From Aotearoamyces nothofagi (Eukaryota; Ascomycota; Leotiomycetes; Leotiales; Tympanidaceae): a stretch of DNA of 64,000 bases. The stretch spans positions 620,001 to 684,000 of the forward strand of contig JADDTR010000017.1 in NCBI GenBank assembly GCA_015345905.1. The letters run 5' to 3'. The position numbers were made by a program, and so were the translations under genes. Positions 54,072 through 64,000 of the stretch are shown in pieces (the first letter of the stretch is position 1; each line of letters opens with the position of its first letter). The notes under the pieces were generated by a model. It did no database searches. It saw only the letters and a program-made list of their open reading frames with translations, and was not told the origin of the DNA.

Positions 54072-56124
54072 CTCGGCCCATTCGACCAGGGGCCTGCGAA
54101 TCGACGCCGGCGCCTCGCTTAGGGGGGCAGGCTCGCTGCAGGCCACGGCGAGTCTGCGGTCCGGCCGCACGACTGGCCGATCGAGCCACAGCGGGCCCCT
54201 CCTGGCAGCTCCAAATGTTCTCGGTGTCTGTTCTCGCCGTCTGTTCTTGTCGTCTGTTCTTGCTTCCTGTCTGCCACTGCGGCAGAGCACGGTAGGTCGG
54301 AACGGCCATGGGCGGCCGGCGTCATAGTCACGTGTGCGACCCTGCACCGGCCTGGCCGTCTGCCCGGCCGTCTCCTGCGTCGTCTCCTGAGTCGTCTCCC
54401 CCGGTCGTCTCCCTCCCCCGTTTCGGAATCGAGACACACCTCTCATGCGGTAAGCACCAGCATCCAGCGAGGCGGGGGGGAGTGCTGTGGGAGAGTATCA
54501 GTTTGACCACGCACACGCACACACGGGAGGTAAGGTAGGGAGGGAGGTGTCTGGGACGGGGTACGGAATGGAGCAGTATCATTATGATATGATTATGATA
54601 TGATTATGGTTACATACGTACATGTGTGCAGACTGCAGTCCGTGGACATGTGCTGTTATGGTTCATCTTTTGGGCAGGACGGCCATGTACGAGATGGACA
54701 TACTTGCCTCTCTTCTCACCATGCCTGCAGCACCTTGGGCCGGGATTGCAGGTGAGATGGATGTTGAAGGGGGTGCTGATACGTACAACTGCAGCTTATA
54801 AAGCAGAACTTTGGCATGGTATCGTGAATCGTGAATCATGGCCGACCACAGATAAGAAATCTGTCTGCGGTATCTAGGTAGCCAAGGCAGTATAAGGTAT
54901 GCAAGGCAGTATTGAGCAGTTACAGTATATAAGGTAGGCGAAGTAAGTAAGCAGCACGGCCGATACCTGAGGTCTCAGGCCGACGTGGCAGATTATGTTG
55001 CACAAGTCACAATACGACTCTGGTGCTGCACTGACACGGACAACACTGGCATCGACTGCATGTACAGTACAGCAGCGTGCACAGCACAGCGTGTGCAGCA
55101 GTGACGGTGGCTAGAGGACCTTACCGAGGTGGGCTCGGCAGACTTCCCTACGTACTAACTACCGTACATGGCCCAGGGTGCAGGCAGGCACCCAAAGGCA
55201 GCCCGAGGCACGAGGCTGACGCCAGATGCCCACTGGAACACACGCCCGCGCCGACGTCCGCTCCCCTCCCAGCCACGTGACTCCTCTTGGATACACAAGC
55301 ACACGCACTGGGGCACTCGCCGAGCGACATCGGGGCGTTGCGCACCGCAGCTTGCAGCACCTGAACTGCACTGCAGGGCACGTGTAGCCCACATGACCTG
55401 GACTACAGTCCTACAGCAACTGCCTTACCTAGGCCTGTCCCGCACAACTGGCAGTCCTCTCCACGAGCGCAGCGAGACTGGGGGTTTGGGGGCTTGCCCC
55501 CATGGAATCGAGCAATCAGTGCTTATACCGTACCAGGTTGGGGAATACGGGGAATAGCGGTGATTTGCATCCCGTGACTAGCACTTTTATAACCAATCGC
55601 TTAAGCGATCCACGAATGTGGCAGTATATTATAGAAGACAGTATATTATAGAAAACTGTACTGTACTGTACAGGAAGTACTACGCTGTAGCCTGTAGCCA
55701 ATCAGAGACGCCGAGCTTAGACCTCCTTGGCTGCTCCAGAGCCCTCTCTTCCAGCGGCCCTGATTGGTGCCGCGGGCGAAGCGGCCGCGAGAGACTAGGC
55801 CAGGCCAGCTACTCTCCGCGGGAGCTCCCCGATCGTGCCAGTGATAACCCGAACCATCTGCCGAGCTGCCGCTTCAGAGCTACTCCGCGTTTCTGTTCCG
55901 TGTTGCGGCGGATCGTGGGGGAAGCAACAGTTGAATTGGGGATGCATTGTTGACAGGAACGCCGTGCTGCTGGCTTCCTCTCTCGCTTGCTTCATTCTAT
56001 ATATATAGCCTCTTTTCCTCTCTACACATTGCCCTGCCCGTCTCCCGCATCTTTTCCGTAAAGTCCTTGTGCTGTCCGTAGCCCTGGTTTGTGTTCCTGG
56101 TGCCTGGTGCTGACAGCGTCCGCC

Positions 56125-57793
56125 ATGTCCTCCGCAGCTCTGTGCATGCGTACGGCGAGAGCTTGCGCAAGACACAACAAGGTATTGTTGACCTGCCTAC
56201 AGTGCCACCGTAGTAGTGACTAAGAGAGTGCACAGCATGCAATCCTCGCGCGCACGTTTGCCTCAACCGCGCGACGACATGAGATCAACAAGGTCCTCCC
56301 CTCGGCGGCGGAAGCTCTCAAGGACATGAAGTCGAACTCTACCGTGCTCTGCGGTGGCTTTGGGCTATGCGGCGTTCCAGATACGCTCATTGACGAGGTC
56401 GTCAATAAGCCACAGATTACCGGCATCACGGCCGTGTCGAATAATGCAGGTACAGACAGCTCGGGCCTGGGCAAGCTGCTCAAGACAAAGCAGATCAAGA
56501 AGATGATTGCAAGCTATATCGGAGAAAACAAGACGTTTGAGAGCATGTACCTCACTGGCCAGGTTGAACTCGAGTTGACCCCCCAAGGGACTCTTGCGGA
56601 GCGCTGTGCGTCCTGGGGCAAGGGCATACCTGCGTTTTATACTCCCGCAGCCCTGGGAACCGTGGTGCAGACTGGCGAACTACCGCTGAGAAACAATGCG
56701 GATGGAACGCCGCAAGCGTACTCGTACCCCAAAGATGTCAAAGTGTTCGATGGCAAGCAATACCTGATGGAGGAGGCTATCAAAGGCGATTATGCATTTG
56801 TAAAGGCATGGAAGGCCGACAAGCTGGGCAACTGCCAATTTAGACTCGCTGCACACAACTTCAACGGTGCTATGGGCCGAAACGCCAAGATGACCATCGT
56901 GGAAGCCGAGCATATCGTCGAGCCGGGCGGGATCGAGCCGGAGTCTGTCCATCTTCCCGGGATCTACGTGAAGCGTGTTATCCAGTCTACATCTCCCAAG
57001 AACATCGAGAAGTACACTTTTAAGAAGGACGACGACGATGCCGCCGACGCTAAGAAGGCACTTGGAGGTGGCGAGACTGCAGCGAAGAGGGAACGGATAG
57101 TGAAGAGGGCTGCGAAAGAGTTCAAGAACGGCATGTACGCAAACCTAGGTATTGGCATGCCTATGCTCGCGCCGTCGTTTGTCGGTCCGGAGATCGAGGT
57201 ACAACTGCAATCCGAGAACGGGATACTTGGTCTTGGTCCCTACCCGGCAAAGGGGTCCGAGGACGCGGATCTGATTAACGCTGGCAAGGAGACGGTCACG
57301 TTGAATCCCGGCGCCGCGGTATTTGGCAGCGAGGAAAGCTTCGGCATGATTCGGAGCGGGCGAGTCAACCTAACGATCCTGGGAGCTATGCAGGTCAGCG
57401 GCTCGGGCGATCTTGCGAACTGGATGTTGCCCGGAAAGATAAAGGGATTCGGAGGGGCCATGGATCTGGTCAGCAACCCTAGTGCCACAAAGGTCGTGGT
57501 CACAATGGAGCACACAGACAAGAGAGGCAACGCGAAGATCGTCAAGCAGTGTGCCTTCCCGCTGACGGGCAAGGCATGCGTGTCGAGAATCATCACAGAG
57601 CTGGTAAGGCCGCCCCCGTCCCACCACGAAACCTTTGCTTGTGATTTCCTGACCGAAATAGGGCGTGTTCGATGTAGACTTCACTACCGGCTTGACATTG
57701 ATAGAGATCGCGGATGGCGTGACGGTGGATGAGATCAAGTCCAAGACAGAGGCGCCCTTCAAGGTTGCAGATGACCTAAAACCAATGCTGTAG
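56125..57793 (+). CDS. Succinyl-CoA:3-ketoacid CoA transferase
   Basis: Mitochondrial CoA transferase (SCOT) moving CoA from succinyl-CoA to acetoacetate or acetate. Three exons (56125-56181, 56236-57603, 57662-57793) give 518 residues. The N-terminus ([14 protein letters not shown] then [13 protein letters not shown]) is an Arg/Ser/Ala-rich import signal. The alpha half has [22 protein letters not shown] and [19 protein letters not shown]. The beta half has [14 protein letters not shown] and the catalytic Glu346 in [11 protein letters not shown], then [20 protein letters not shown] at the end. In fungi the enzyme supports acetate and ketone-body use and propionyl-CoA detoxification. A 54-base first intron (56182-56235) separates the presequence. 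Confidence 0.95.
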
Positions 57794-58640
57794 CTGGCCT
57801 GTAAACTGCTTGCATTATATTATATAGATACATGATACACCTAGAATATAACAATATAGCCAATCCGTAGTTTGAACGCATGAAGAAATACTTTTTTCGC
57901 ATTTATACAACTTGATTCGGTCCAGGGGTCAGCACCTTCAATGCCTCTCTCTACATGGATAGCATTGCATATGCGCTAAATGATGAGAATTATGATAATG
58001 ATGGTGATGATGATGATATGGGCTAGAGTGAAAACCCGCGATATGGGATTTTTTTTAGAAATGGAGCAAAAAGCTTCTTGCTGAACACTTCTGGCTTCGC
58101 TTCTAGATAATCCATCATCAAATAATCACTGGGTCTTCAATCCGTATCATACATGTTGAGCTCCCGGCACCCACCAGCCTTAGACTTAGGCGGTGAGACC
58201 CGGCAACATATGCAAATCCCGCACCTGTAGTTAGATAGGGTTATATAGTTAGTTCTCTAAGGACAATTCAAGTATCAAAAGCCGCCCCTATTCTCCAGAG
58301 TTCTTACAGTCTACGGATCTTACGGACGCCTGGAACTTCCCATTCGCCCGCTTATTCCCAACAATACATAACCTGAGGCTATAACTCAGAATTTACAAGA
58401 GCACGTGAAAGGGGCCTATCTAATTGAAACCCGGTGTACAGCGGCAGAACCGCGTCCTGCACGCGTAGATGACGCGCTTCTGATTTCCACAGCCGGAGAT
58501 CAAGGTTCGAGTAAAAGAAAAGGGGGCATCGAAAAATACATCTCCTACGAAATACGAGAATATTCCAACTCTAGGAACCCGTGCCGGCTTGTGATCTGTA
58601 GCTCGGATTGCTATTGCACAGTCTATATCCAGCAGCCGTC
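57794..58640. other. Intergenic region SCOT / MSH2
   Basis: 847 bases between two plus-strand genes. It contains a short GATGAT run (about 57998-58019). No gene seen. Confidence 0.6.
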
Positions 58641-61524
58641 ATGTCGTCGCGCCCGGAGCTGAAGGTCTGGTCTGATCCGTATCTCTGTGGTGTGGTTTAG
58701 AAAACTGACGGGGGCGTAGGTCGATGACGAGCAGGGCTTTATTAAGTTCTTCAAAGGGCTTCCGGCTAAAGAGGATGATACGGTTCGGGTCTTCAATCGT
58801 GGCGACTTTTACACGGCGCATGGCGAAGATGCTTCGTTCATTGCCCGGACTGTACGCTGAAAGCCTTCCTCCCCTGCTCCTCAAGACTAACGAGCCCTTC
58901 CATTACAGGTCTATAAGACGACCTCGGTCTTGCGACAGCTCGGCCGAAGCGATCATACAGGTCTGCCATCCGTCACCATGACGGTTACCGTGTATCGCAA
59001 TTTCCTCCGCGAAGCCCTGTTCCGGCTGAGCAAGCGGATCGAGATCTGGGAGAGCAGTGGGAGCCGAATGGGGTGGAAAATTGCAAAGCAGGCCTCGCCC
59101 GGCAACCTTCAGGACATCGAGGAAGAGCTCGGGGGCCAGATCGACGCAGCGCCCATCATCCTCGCAGTCAAGGTATCGGCCAAGGCATCCGAGGCACGAA
59201 ATGTCGGGGTGTGCTTTGCAGATGCCAGCGTGCGAGAACTAGGCGTCAGCGAGTTCCTGGACAACGACCTGTACTCAAATTTCGAGTCTCTTCTCATTCA
59301 GCTGGGCGTCAAGGAATGTCTGATACAGGTCGACAAGTCGGAGAAGGATGTCGAGATGGCAAAATTGAAGGCGATCATTGATAACTGCGGGATTGCAATA
59401 TCAGAGAGATCGATTGGAGACTTCGGGACCAAGGATATCGAGCAGGACCTCGCACGGCTCTTGAGAGACGAGCAATCGGCAGGAACTCTTCCCCAGACAG
59501 ACCTGAAGCTTGCCATGGGCTCGGCTGCCGCCCTGATCAAATATCTAGGTGTCCTACATGATCCATCAAACTTCGGCCAGTATCAGCTATACCAGCATGA
59601 TCTGTCGCAGTTCATGAAGCTCGATGCATCTGCGTTAAAGGCGCTGAACCTGATGCCAGGGCCGAGAGATGGCTCAAAGACCATGAGCCTTTTCGGCCTG
59701 CTGAATCACTGTAAAACGCCAGTCGGAAGCAGATTGCTGGCGCAGTGGCTGAAGCAGCCGTTGATGAGTCTGGAAGAGATCGAGAAGAGGCAACAGCTTG
59801 TGGAGGCGTTTGCCAACGATACGGAGCTGAGACAGACGATGCAGGAGGAGCATCTGCGATCGATTCCCGACCTGTACCGCCTGGCGAAGCGCTTCCAGAG
59901 GAAGATGGCAAATTTGGAAGATGTTGTTAGAGCCTACCAAGTGGTTATCAGGCTGCCCGGCTTCATCGGGACCTTGGAAGGCGTCATGGATGAGCAGTAC
60001 AGAGATCCGCTAGATGAGGCATATACTACAAAACTCAGGGACTACAACGACAGCCTGGCGAGATTGCAGGAGATGGTGGAGACAACCGTTGATCTCGAGG
60101 CTATGGACCGGCACGAATTTATCATCAAGCCCGAGTTTGACGACGGCCTACGAGTCATCCGAAAGAAACTTGATAAGCTAAAGTACGATATGGAGAAGGA
60201 GCACAGATCTGTGGGTGACGATCTAAACCAAGATACCGAGAAGAAACTATTCCTGGAAAACCACAAGGTCCACGGATGGTGTCTACGACTGACGAGAACC
60301 GAAGCTGGGGTCATCCGGAACAAGTCAAAGTACCTGGAGTGCTCGACGCAGAAGAACGGAGTTTTCTTCACGACACACGCACTCCAGAGCATGCGAAGGG
60401 AGTTTGATCAGCTATCGGAGAACTACAATCGCACTCAGAGCAGTCTTGTAAACGAGGTAGTCGGCGTGGCTGCTTCGTACTGCCCAGTTATCGAGCAGCT
60501 GGCCGGTGTTCTTGCACATCTGGACGTCATCATCAGCCTGGCCCACTGCTCGGTCCACGCGCCTACATCCTATGTGCGGCCCAAGATGCACCCCCGCGGC
60601 ACTGGAAATACCGTACTCAAGGAGGCCCGCCATCCTTGCATGGAAATGCAAGACGACATCCAATTCATCACCAACGACGTATCCCTTATTCGTGGGAGTT
60701 CCGAATTCCTCATCATCACGGGTCCGAACATGGGAGGAAAGTCGACTTATATCCGCCAGATCGGCGTCATTGCATTGATGGCACAGATCGGCTGCTTTGT
60801 TCCCTGCTCAGAAGCCGAGCTCACCATATTCGACTGCATCCTTGCCCGCGTGGGCGCGAGCGACTCGCAGCTGAAGGGCGTCTCGACGTTCATGGCGGAG
60901 ATGCTGGAGACGGCAAACATCCTGAAATCCGCCACGTCGGAGTCGCTGATCATCATAGACGAGCTCGGCAGGGGAACCAGCACGTACGACGGCTTCGGGC
61001 TGGCGTGGGCCATCTCGGAGCACATCGTCAAGGAAATCGGGTGCTCCAGCATGTTCGCGACGCACTTCCACGAGCTGACGGCGCTCGCGGACCAGTTCCC
61101 GCAGGTCAAGAACCTGCACGTGGTGGCGCACATCGGCGACGGCGCGGCGGCGGCGGGCGGGGAGGCGGGCGGGCGCGACGTCACGCTGCTGTACAAGGTG
61201 GAGGCGGGGGTCTGCGACCAGAGCTTCGGGATCCACGTGGCCGAGCTGGTGCGCTTCCCGGCCAAGGTGGTCAGCATGGCGCGGCGCAAGGCCGACGAGC
61301 TCGAAGACTTCACCGGCAAGCTCGAGGCCGCGCCGCGCCGCTGCGCCCGCCACGACGTCGAGGCCGGCAGCGCGCTGCTCAAGCTCCTCCTGGCCCGCTG
61401 GAGGGCCGCCTGCGTCGCCGAGCGGCTGACGGGCGACGCCATGGCCCGCCGCTTGCGGGAGCTCGTCGCCGCCGACGCTGACCTCCTGGCTAACCCCTTC
61501 TTCCAGAGCGTCAGGGCGCTGTGA
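58641..61524 (+). CDS. MSH2: DNA mismatch repair protein MSH2
   Basis: MutS homologue, common subunit of MutS-alpha and MutS-beta, which find base mismatches and small loops. Three exons (58641-58664, 58720-58851, 58909-61524) give 923 residues. The 8-codon first exon MSSRPELK joins [15 protein letters not shown], then [15 protein letters not shown] and [18 protein letters not shown] of the mismatch-binding domain. The ATPase has Walker [12 protein letters not shown] (about 656-666), [20 protein letters not shown], Walker [16 protein letters not shown] and ATHFHELT. The last about 170 codons are extremely GC-rich with G/C at nearly every third position, unlike the first two thirds. A Gly/Ala insertion ([12 protein letters not shown]) sits in this part. 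Confidence 0.96.
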
Positions 61525-61689
61525 GGGCGTCAGGGCGTGGCGCCGCTCTGCTGTGCGGCGTCTGGGAGTCTGAGAGCCGCAAGCTGCTGGCAAGAGCGTC
61601 AGGGCGCTGTCAGAGCGTCAGGGCGTCTGAGAGCCGGCCGTCGTCCTGGCTGGGTCTTTTGCCGTGGCGTTCTCTGGGCGTGGGAACGG

Positions 61690-62035
61690 ATTATGGCGTT
61701 TTGTATTATGGCGTATTGTAGTGTTGTATCGAAAGGGGGTGTTTTATAATGGGGGTGTTGTATCGAATAGGAGTGTTTATCGAATAGGAGTGTTTTATAA
61801 TGGGAGTGTTTTATAATGGTAGTCTTTATTATAGTACTATTATATCAAAGAGTAGTATTATAACAAATAGTAGTATTTATCGAATAGAAGTATTGTATCA
61901 GATAGGGGTGTTGCATCAGATAGGGGTGCTTTATAATGGTAGTCTTTTATCATGGCAGTGTTTATTAGATAGTAGTATTTATCAGATAGTAGTGTTATCA
62001 AACAATACAATTCTATCAAACAATACTATTCTACC
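61690..62035. repeat. Degenerate AT-rich minisatellite
   Basis: Many imperfect copies of a unit of about 16-20 bases: TTTATAATGGGAGTGTT, TTTATCGAATAGGAGTG and TATCAGATAGGGGTG are related forms. The variants interleave, which suggests an old array still shuffling by recombination. Confidence 0.85.
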
Positions 62036-62342
62036 CAAAGCCCCCACCGCACCCAAACTCCCCCCCTCCCCCCCTACCTCAACATCACCAAACCACGCCA
62101 TCGCCCGACACAGACACCCACTCGGAGCAGGACAGGACACGCCAAGCCAAGCCTTCGCAGTATACGGGGCAGAGCAGAGAGACGCAGAAGGAGCGACCTT
62201 GTGAGACGAGGCGTGTATCTGCTCGTGGGCGAGGTGGGGTGGGGTCCTGCAGGTTAGAGAGAGGACGGGACGGGACGGGTCGTTCTTGCTTTGGGGGGCT
62301 CTTCGCAGGGGGTGGTTGCTTTCTCGGCTGGTGGTTGTTTTT

Positions 62343-62430
62343 TCTGGCATACTATTCTTCCTCACGCATCGTTATTCCTCACGTACTATTCTTCCTCACG
62401 TACTATTCTTCCTCGCATACCATCATCCCC
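62343..62430. repeat. Tandem TTCCTCACGTACTA-type repeat
   Basis: Three to four copies of an approximately 17-base unit ACTATTCTTCCTCACGT about 100-190 bases before the start of the last gene, so in its promoter or 5' UTR. Confidence 0.85.
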
Positions 62431-62529
62431 ACCTATCGATTATCCTCACCTACCAAACCAAACTAGCCTTACTCACTTGATCTCGTTGCGAGAGTATGCA
62501 CTCCTGTTCGTTGCCCTATATCAGCCACC

Positions 62530-64000
62530 ATGATCTACCCCATCCAGAATGGCTTTCAGACAGTCCTCGCTGGCAGTTTGACGGCTGGCCCGTCGGAGCA
62601 CGATGATGTCCCGCCTCGGGCCCCCGAGAGGCCGGGTCGGAGCACAAGGTCGCCACGGAGAAGCAAGCGCTCGTCGGCGCGGAGCAGCAGATACTCGCCG
62701 TCGTCACGGAGCAGCTCGCGGGACTCGGTCGGCGAGCCGCTCTTCATGGCCCCGCGGCCCGCGAGGAGAAGCGGGCGGTCGCTGTCGTCGGTCGGTAGTG
62801 GGTCGCCGGGGAGGACGGGGGGTGGCGCCGGAGTGGTGGTCGAGGGGTGGAGCGGGGCGAGGGATGAGCTGCGGGCGTGGCATGTCATCCACGGCGAGAT
62901 CGCCGAGTGGCAGAGCGTGTGCCGGACGGGCCGCCCGAGCTGGTGGTCGCCGCCGTCGAGATGGGCGCCGCCTGGGCTCCCGCGCGACTTCGGCAGCAGT
63001 CCGAGTCTCGAGGCGATGCACAGGGACAGTCCGTCGCTGCGCTGCTACGGGAGGCAGAGGCGAGCCGTCACGGACAGCTACTACCTGAGCGGCAAGGAGA
63101 GCGTGCAGGAGCTCGCCCACCTGATCGCCGTGCAGCTCCTAGGCGCCTGCTTCACGCTGCCCCCCGACCAGATGGCCAGCCGCAAATCCTCGGGCCACCA
63201 CGGCCTCGACGCGCTGGGCTCGGACGACGTGCCCGGCTCGCGGCTGATCAGCTCGCTGAGGATGCACACACATGCCCGGTACGCGCCTTGTTTCGGACAC
63301 CAGGCACCGAACACTTCGCCCGCGAGGCTGTGGCTGGGCGCGTACGATGGTCCTCGTTCGCAGTCCACGTCGCCGGGACGGCCGCCTGGCTCCTGTGATA
63401 TGGAAGAGGAGGGGTCGGACGAGATGTCTCGCAGACGGAGGATCTGGCATGCCCGCAACGTCTCTGATGGATCCCCGGTGGGCTGTCCGTTAGGGAGTGC
63501 CGGAAGCTGCACGGCGCGTTGTGATGCTGGAGACGGGCAGTGCACGGCGTCGTCGAGCACCTGGCAGAGACTGAAGCGCTACGAGAGTCCCGACAGGAGG
63601 AGCACGAGAAGCTGTCCACCATCGGCCGACGGCACGGCGCGGATGCCACCCCAGATTCCCCCTTTTCCTTCTCCGGCAGCAGCAGGAGACGACGGCGACT
63701 TCCCGCCGCACCCCCTCTCGGACCCACACATCCCTAGACAGCTATGCCAGCCTTCGGTGCGGCAGATCATGCGCTCGATACGGCCCGCGCCGTTCGTCGA
63801 GCCCGTCAAGACGCGCGTGGTGAGGCACTGGCAGGACATGCGCAGGCGGCTCAGGCAGAGCCTCAGCCACGGCAGCCCCGACCTCTCGAGCCCGGCGGAT
63901 GTGTCGTCGCAGGCCTCTCCTCCGGCGCAGTCTCCAACACCGCTCAGCAGCGACGCGAGAGGGCGGCGCCGCCAGGCCAGGCAGAGACACGACATCCACA
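62530..64000 (+). CDS. Ser/Arg-rich hypothetical protein, runs off the window
   Basis: Open frame of at least 490 codons from an ATG in an excellent context (GCCACCATG) with no stop before the right edge. I do not recognise a family. The first about 115 residues are basic and Ser-rich (SPRRSKRSSARSSRYSPSSR). A possibly folded part follows (AWHVIHGEIAEW; TDSYYLSGKESVQELAHLIA then VQLLGACFTLPPDQMA). Later come SRLISSLRMHTHARY and a basic helix-like segment, FVEPVKTRVVRHWQDMRRRL. It is very GC-rich, so other frames are open too for shorter distances, but only this one is open throughout. No intron was needed. It may be a nuclear or cytoskeletal regulatory protein, but there is no real evidence for a role. 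Confidence 0.65.
   Translation, partial: MIYPIQNGFQTVLAGSLTAGPSEHDDVPPRAPERPGRSTRSPRRSKRSSARSSRYSPSSRSSSRDSVGEPLFMAPRPARRSGRSLSSVGSGSPGRTGGGAGVVVEGWSGARDELRAWHVIHGEIAEWQSVCRTGRPSWWSPPSRWAPPGLPRDFGSSPSLEAMHRDSPSLRCYGRQRRAVTDSYYLSGKESVQELAHLIAVQLLGACFTLPPDQMASRKSSGHHGLDALGSDDVPGSRLISSLRMHTHARYAPCFGHQAPNTSPARLWLGAYDGPRSQSTSPGRPPGSCDMEEEGSDEMSRRRRIWHARNVSDGSPVGCPLGSAGSCTARCDAGDGQCTASSSTWQRLKRYESPDRRSTRSCPPSADGTARMPPQIPPFPSPAAAGDDGDFPPHPLSDPHIPRQLCQPSVRQIMRSIRPAPFVEPVKTRVVRHWQDMRRRLRQSLSHGSPDLSSPADVSSQASPPAQSPTPLSSDARGRRRQARQRHDIH

Larger units (their letters stand above)
52721..56124. other. 3.4-kb gene-free region between frq and SCOT starts
   Basis: Divergent intergenic region holding the frq promoter and leader and the SCOT promoter. 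It is GC-rich and full of short tandem arrays: CAGGG units (53076-53102), CCCTGTAGG-type nonamers (about 53220-53260), CCTGGATGC units (about 53300-53325), GAGAGCCCTG units (about 53390-53425), GGCAG runs (53762-53805) and GTCTGTTCT units (54228-54275). Farther out are TACTGTAC units (55062, 55660) and a 15-base direct repeat (55622/55639). Long open frames such as 53294-54295 are composition artefacts. Confidence 0.6.
61525..62529. other. Intergenic region with degenerate minisatellites
   Basis: 1 kb with GCGTCAGGGCG units just after the MSH2 stop, the AT-rich minisatellite at 61690-62035 and the TTCCTCACGTACTA units at 62343-62430. Short frames in all phases; no gene supported. Confidence 0.6.

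Noticed and set aside
53294-54295. 333-codon Gly/Arg-rich plus-strand open frame upstream of frq
   Set aside because: It runs through minisatellites in very GC-rich DNA, has long overlapping frames on the other strand, and shows no domain.
1-64000. tRNA, rRNA, LTR or LINE elements, CRISPR arrays
   Set aside because: I looked for B-box-like GGTTCGA motifs, reverse-transcriptase or integrase motifs and regular spacer arrays on both strands and saw none that could be supported. A tRNAscan and repeat-library search would be decisive.

Overview
This window is nuclear DNA of a filamentous ascomycete (Pezizomycotina). The evidence is dense protein-coding genes with introns of about 45-60 bases (GT...AG, CTAAC/CTGAC-like branch sites), a FREQUENCY (FRQ) clock gene, a GAL4-type Zn2Cys6 regulator next to a lactose-permease-like transporter, and a GPI-anchored expansin-like protein. 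FRQ makes Sordariomycetes, Leotiomycetes or Dothideomycetes more likely than Eurotiomycetes; I cannot place it further. One assembly gap (20 N flanked by poly-G and poly-C) lies at 28733-28837.

Layout. 1-18.1 kb is housekeeping: GRC3 (partial at the left edge) and RPA34 (both ribosome synthesis), VPS4, prefoldin 6, a GC-rich repeat-bearing stretch, LST7 (folliculin-like), RPT3, a small conserved protein, the kinetochore subunit NSL1/Mis14, SEC14 and prefoldin 3. 18.7-28.5 kb is more accessory: a ferric-reductase-like flavocytochrome, two alpha/beta hydrolases, a nucleoside 2-deoxyribosyltransferase of bacterial type beside an AT-rich island, and the expansin-like surface protein. 28.5-33.8 kb is gene-poor (gap, minisatellites, TACTGTA-rich DNA), with one hidden small SAM-domain gene. 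33.9-38.8 kb holds a membrane-anchored hydrolase, a hidden small MRX7 gene and a protein tyrosine phosphatase.

39.7-48.6 kb may be a sugar/polyol catabolic group: xylitol/sorbitol-type dehydrogenase, a P-loop small-molecule kinase, a broken short-chain dehydrogenase related to sorbose/arabinitol reductases, a sugar transporter and a GAL4-like regulator, in a row. 49.5-52.7 kb is frq on the minus strand, with a 3.4-kb gene-free upstream region. 56.1-61.5 kb holds succinyl-CoA:3-ketoacid CoA transferase and MSH2. The right edge is a long open frame that runs out of the window.

Most genes were rebuilt by joining exons by eye with frame checks (every reported gene sums to whole codons). Several small genes consist only of short exons that no single open frame reveals: prefoldin 3, prefoldin 6, MRX7 and the SAM-domain protein. 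No tRNA, rRNA, CRISPR array or intact transposon was seen.
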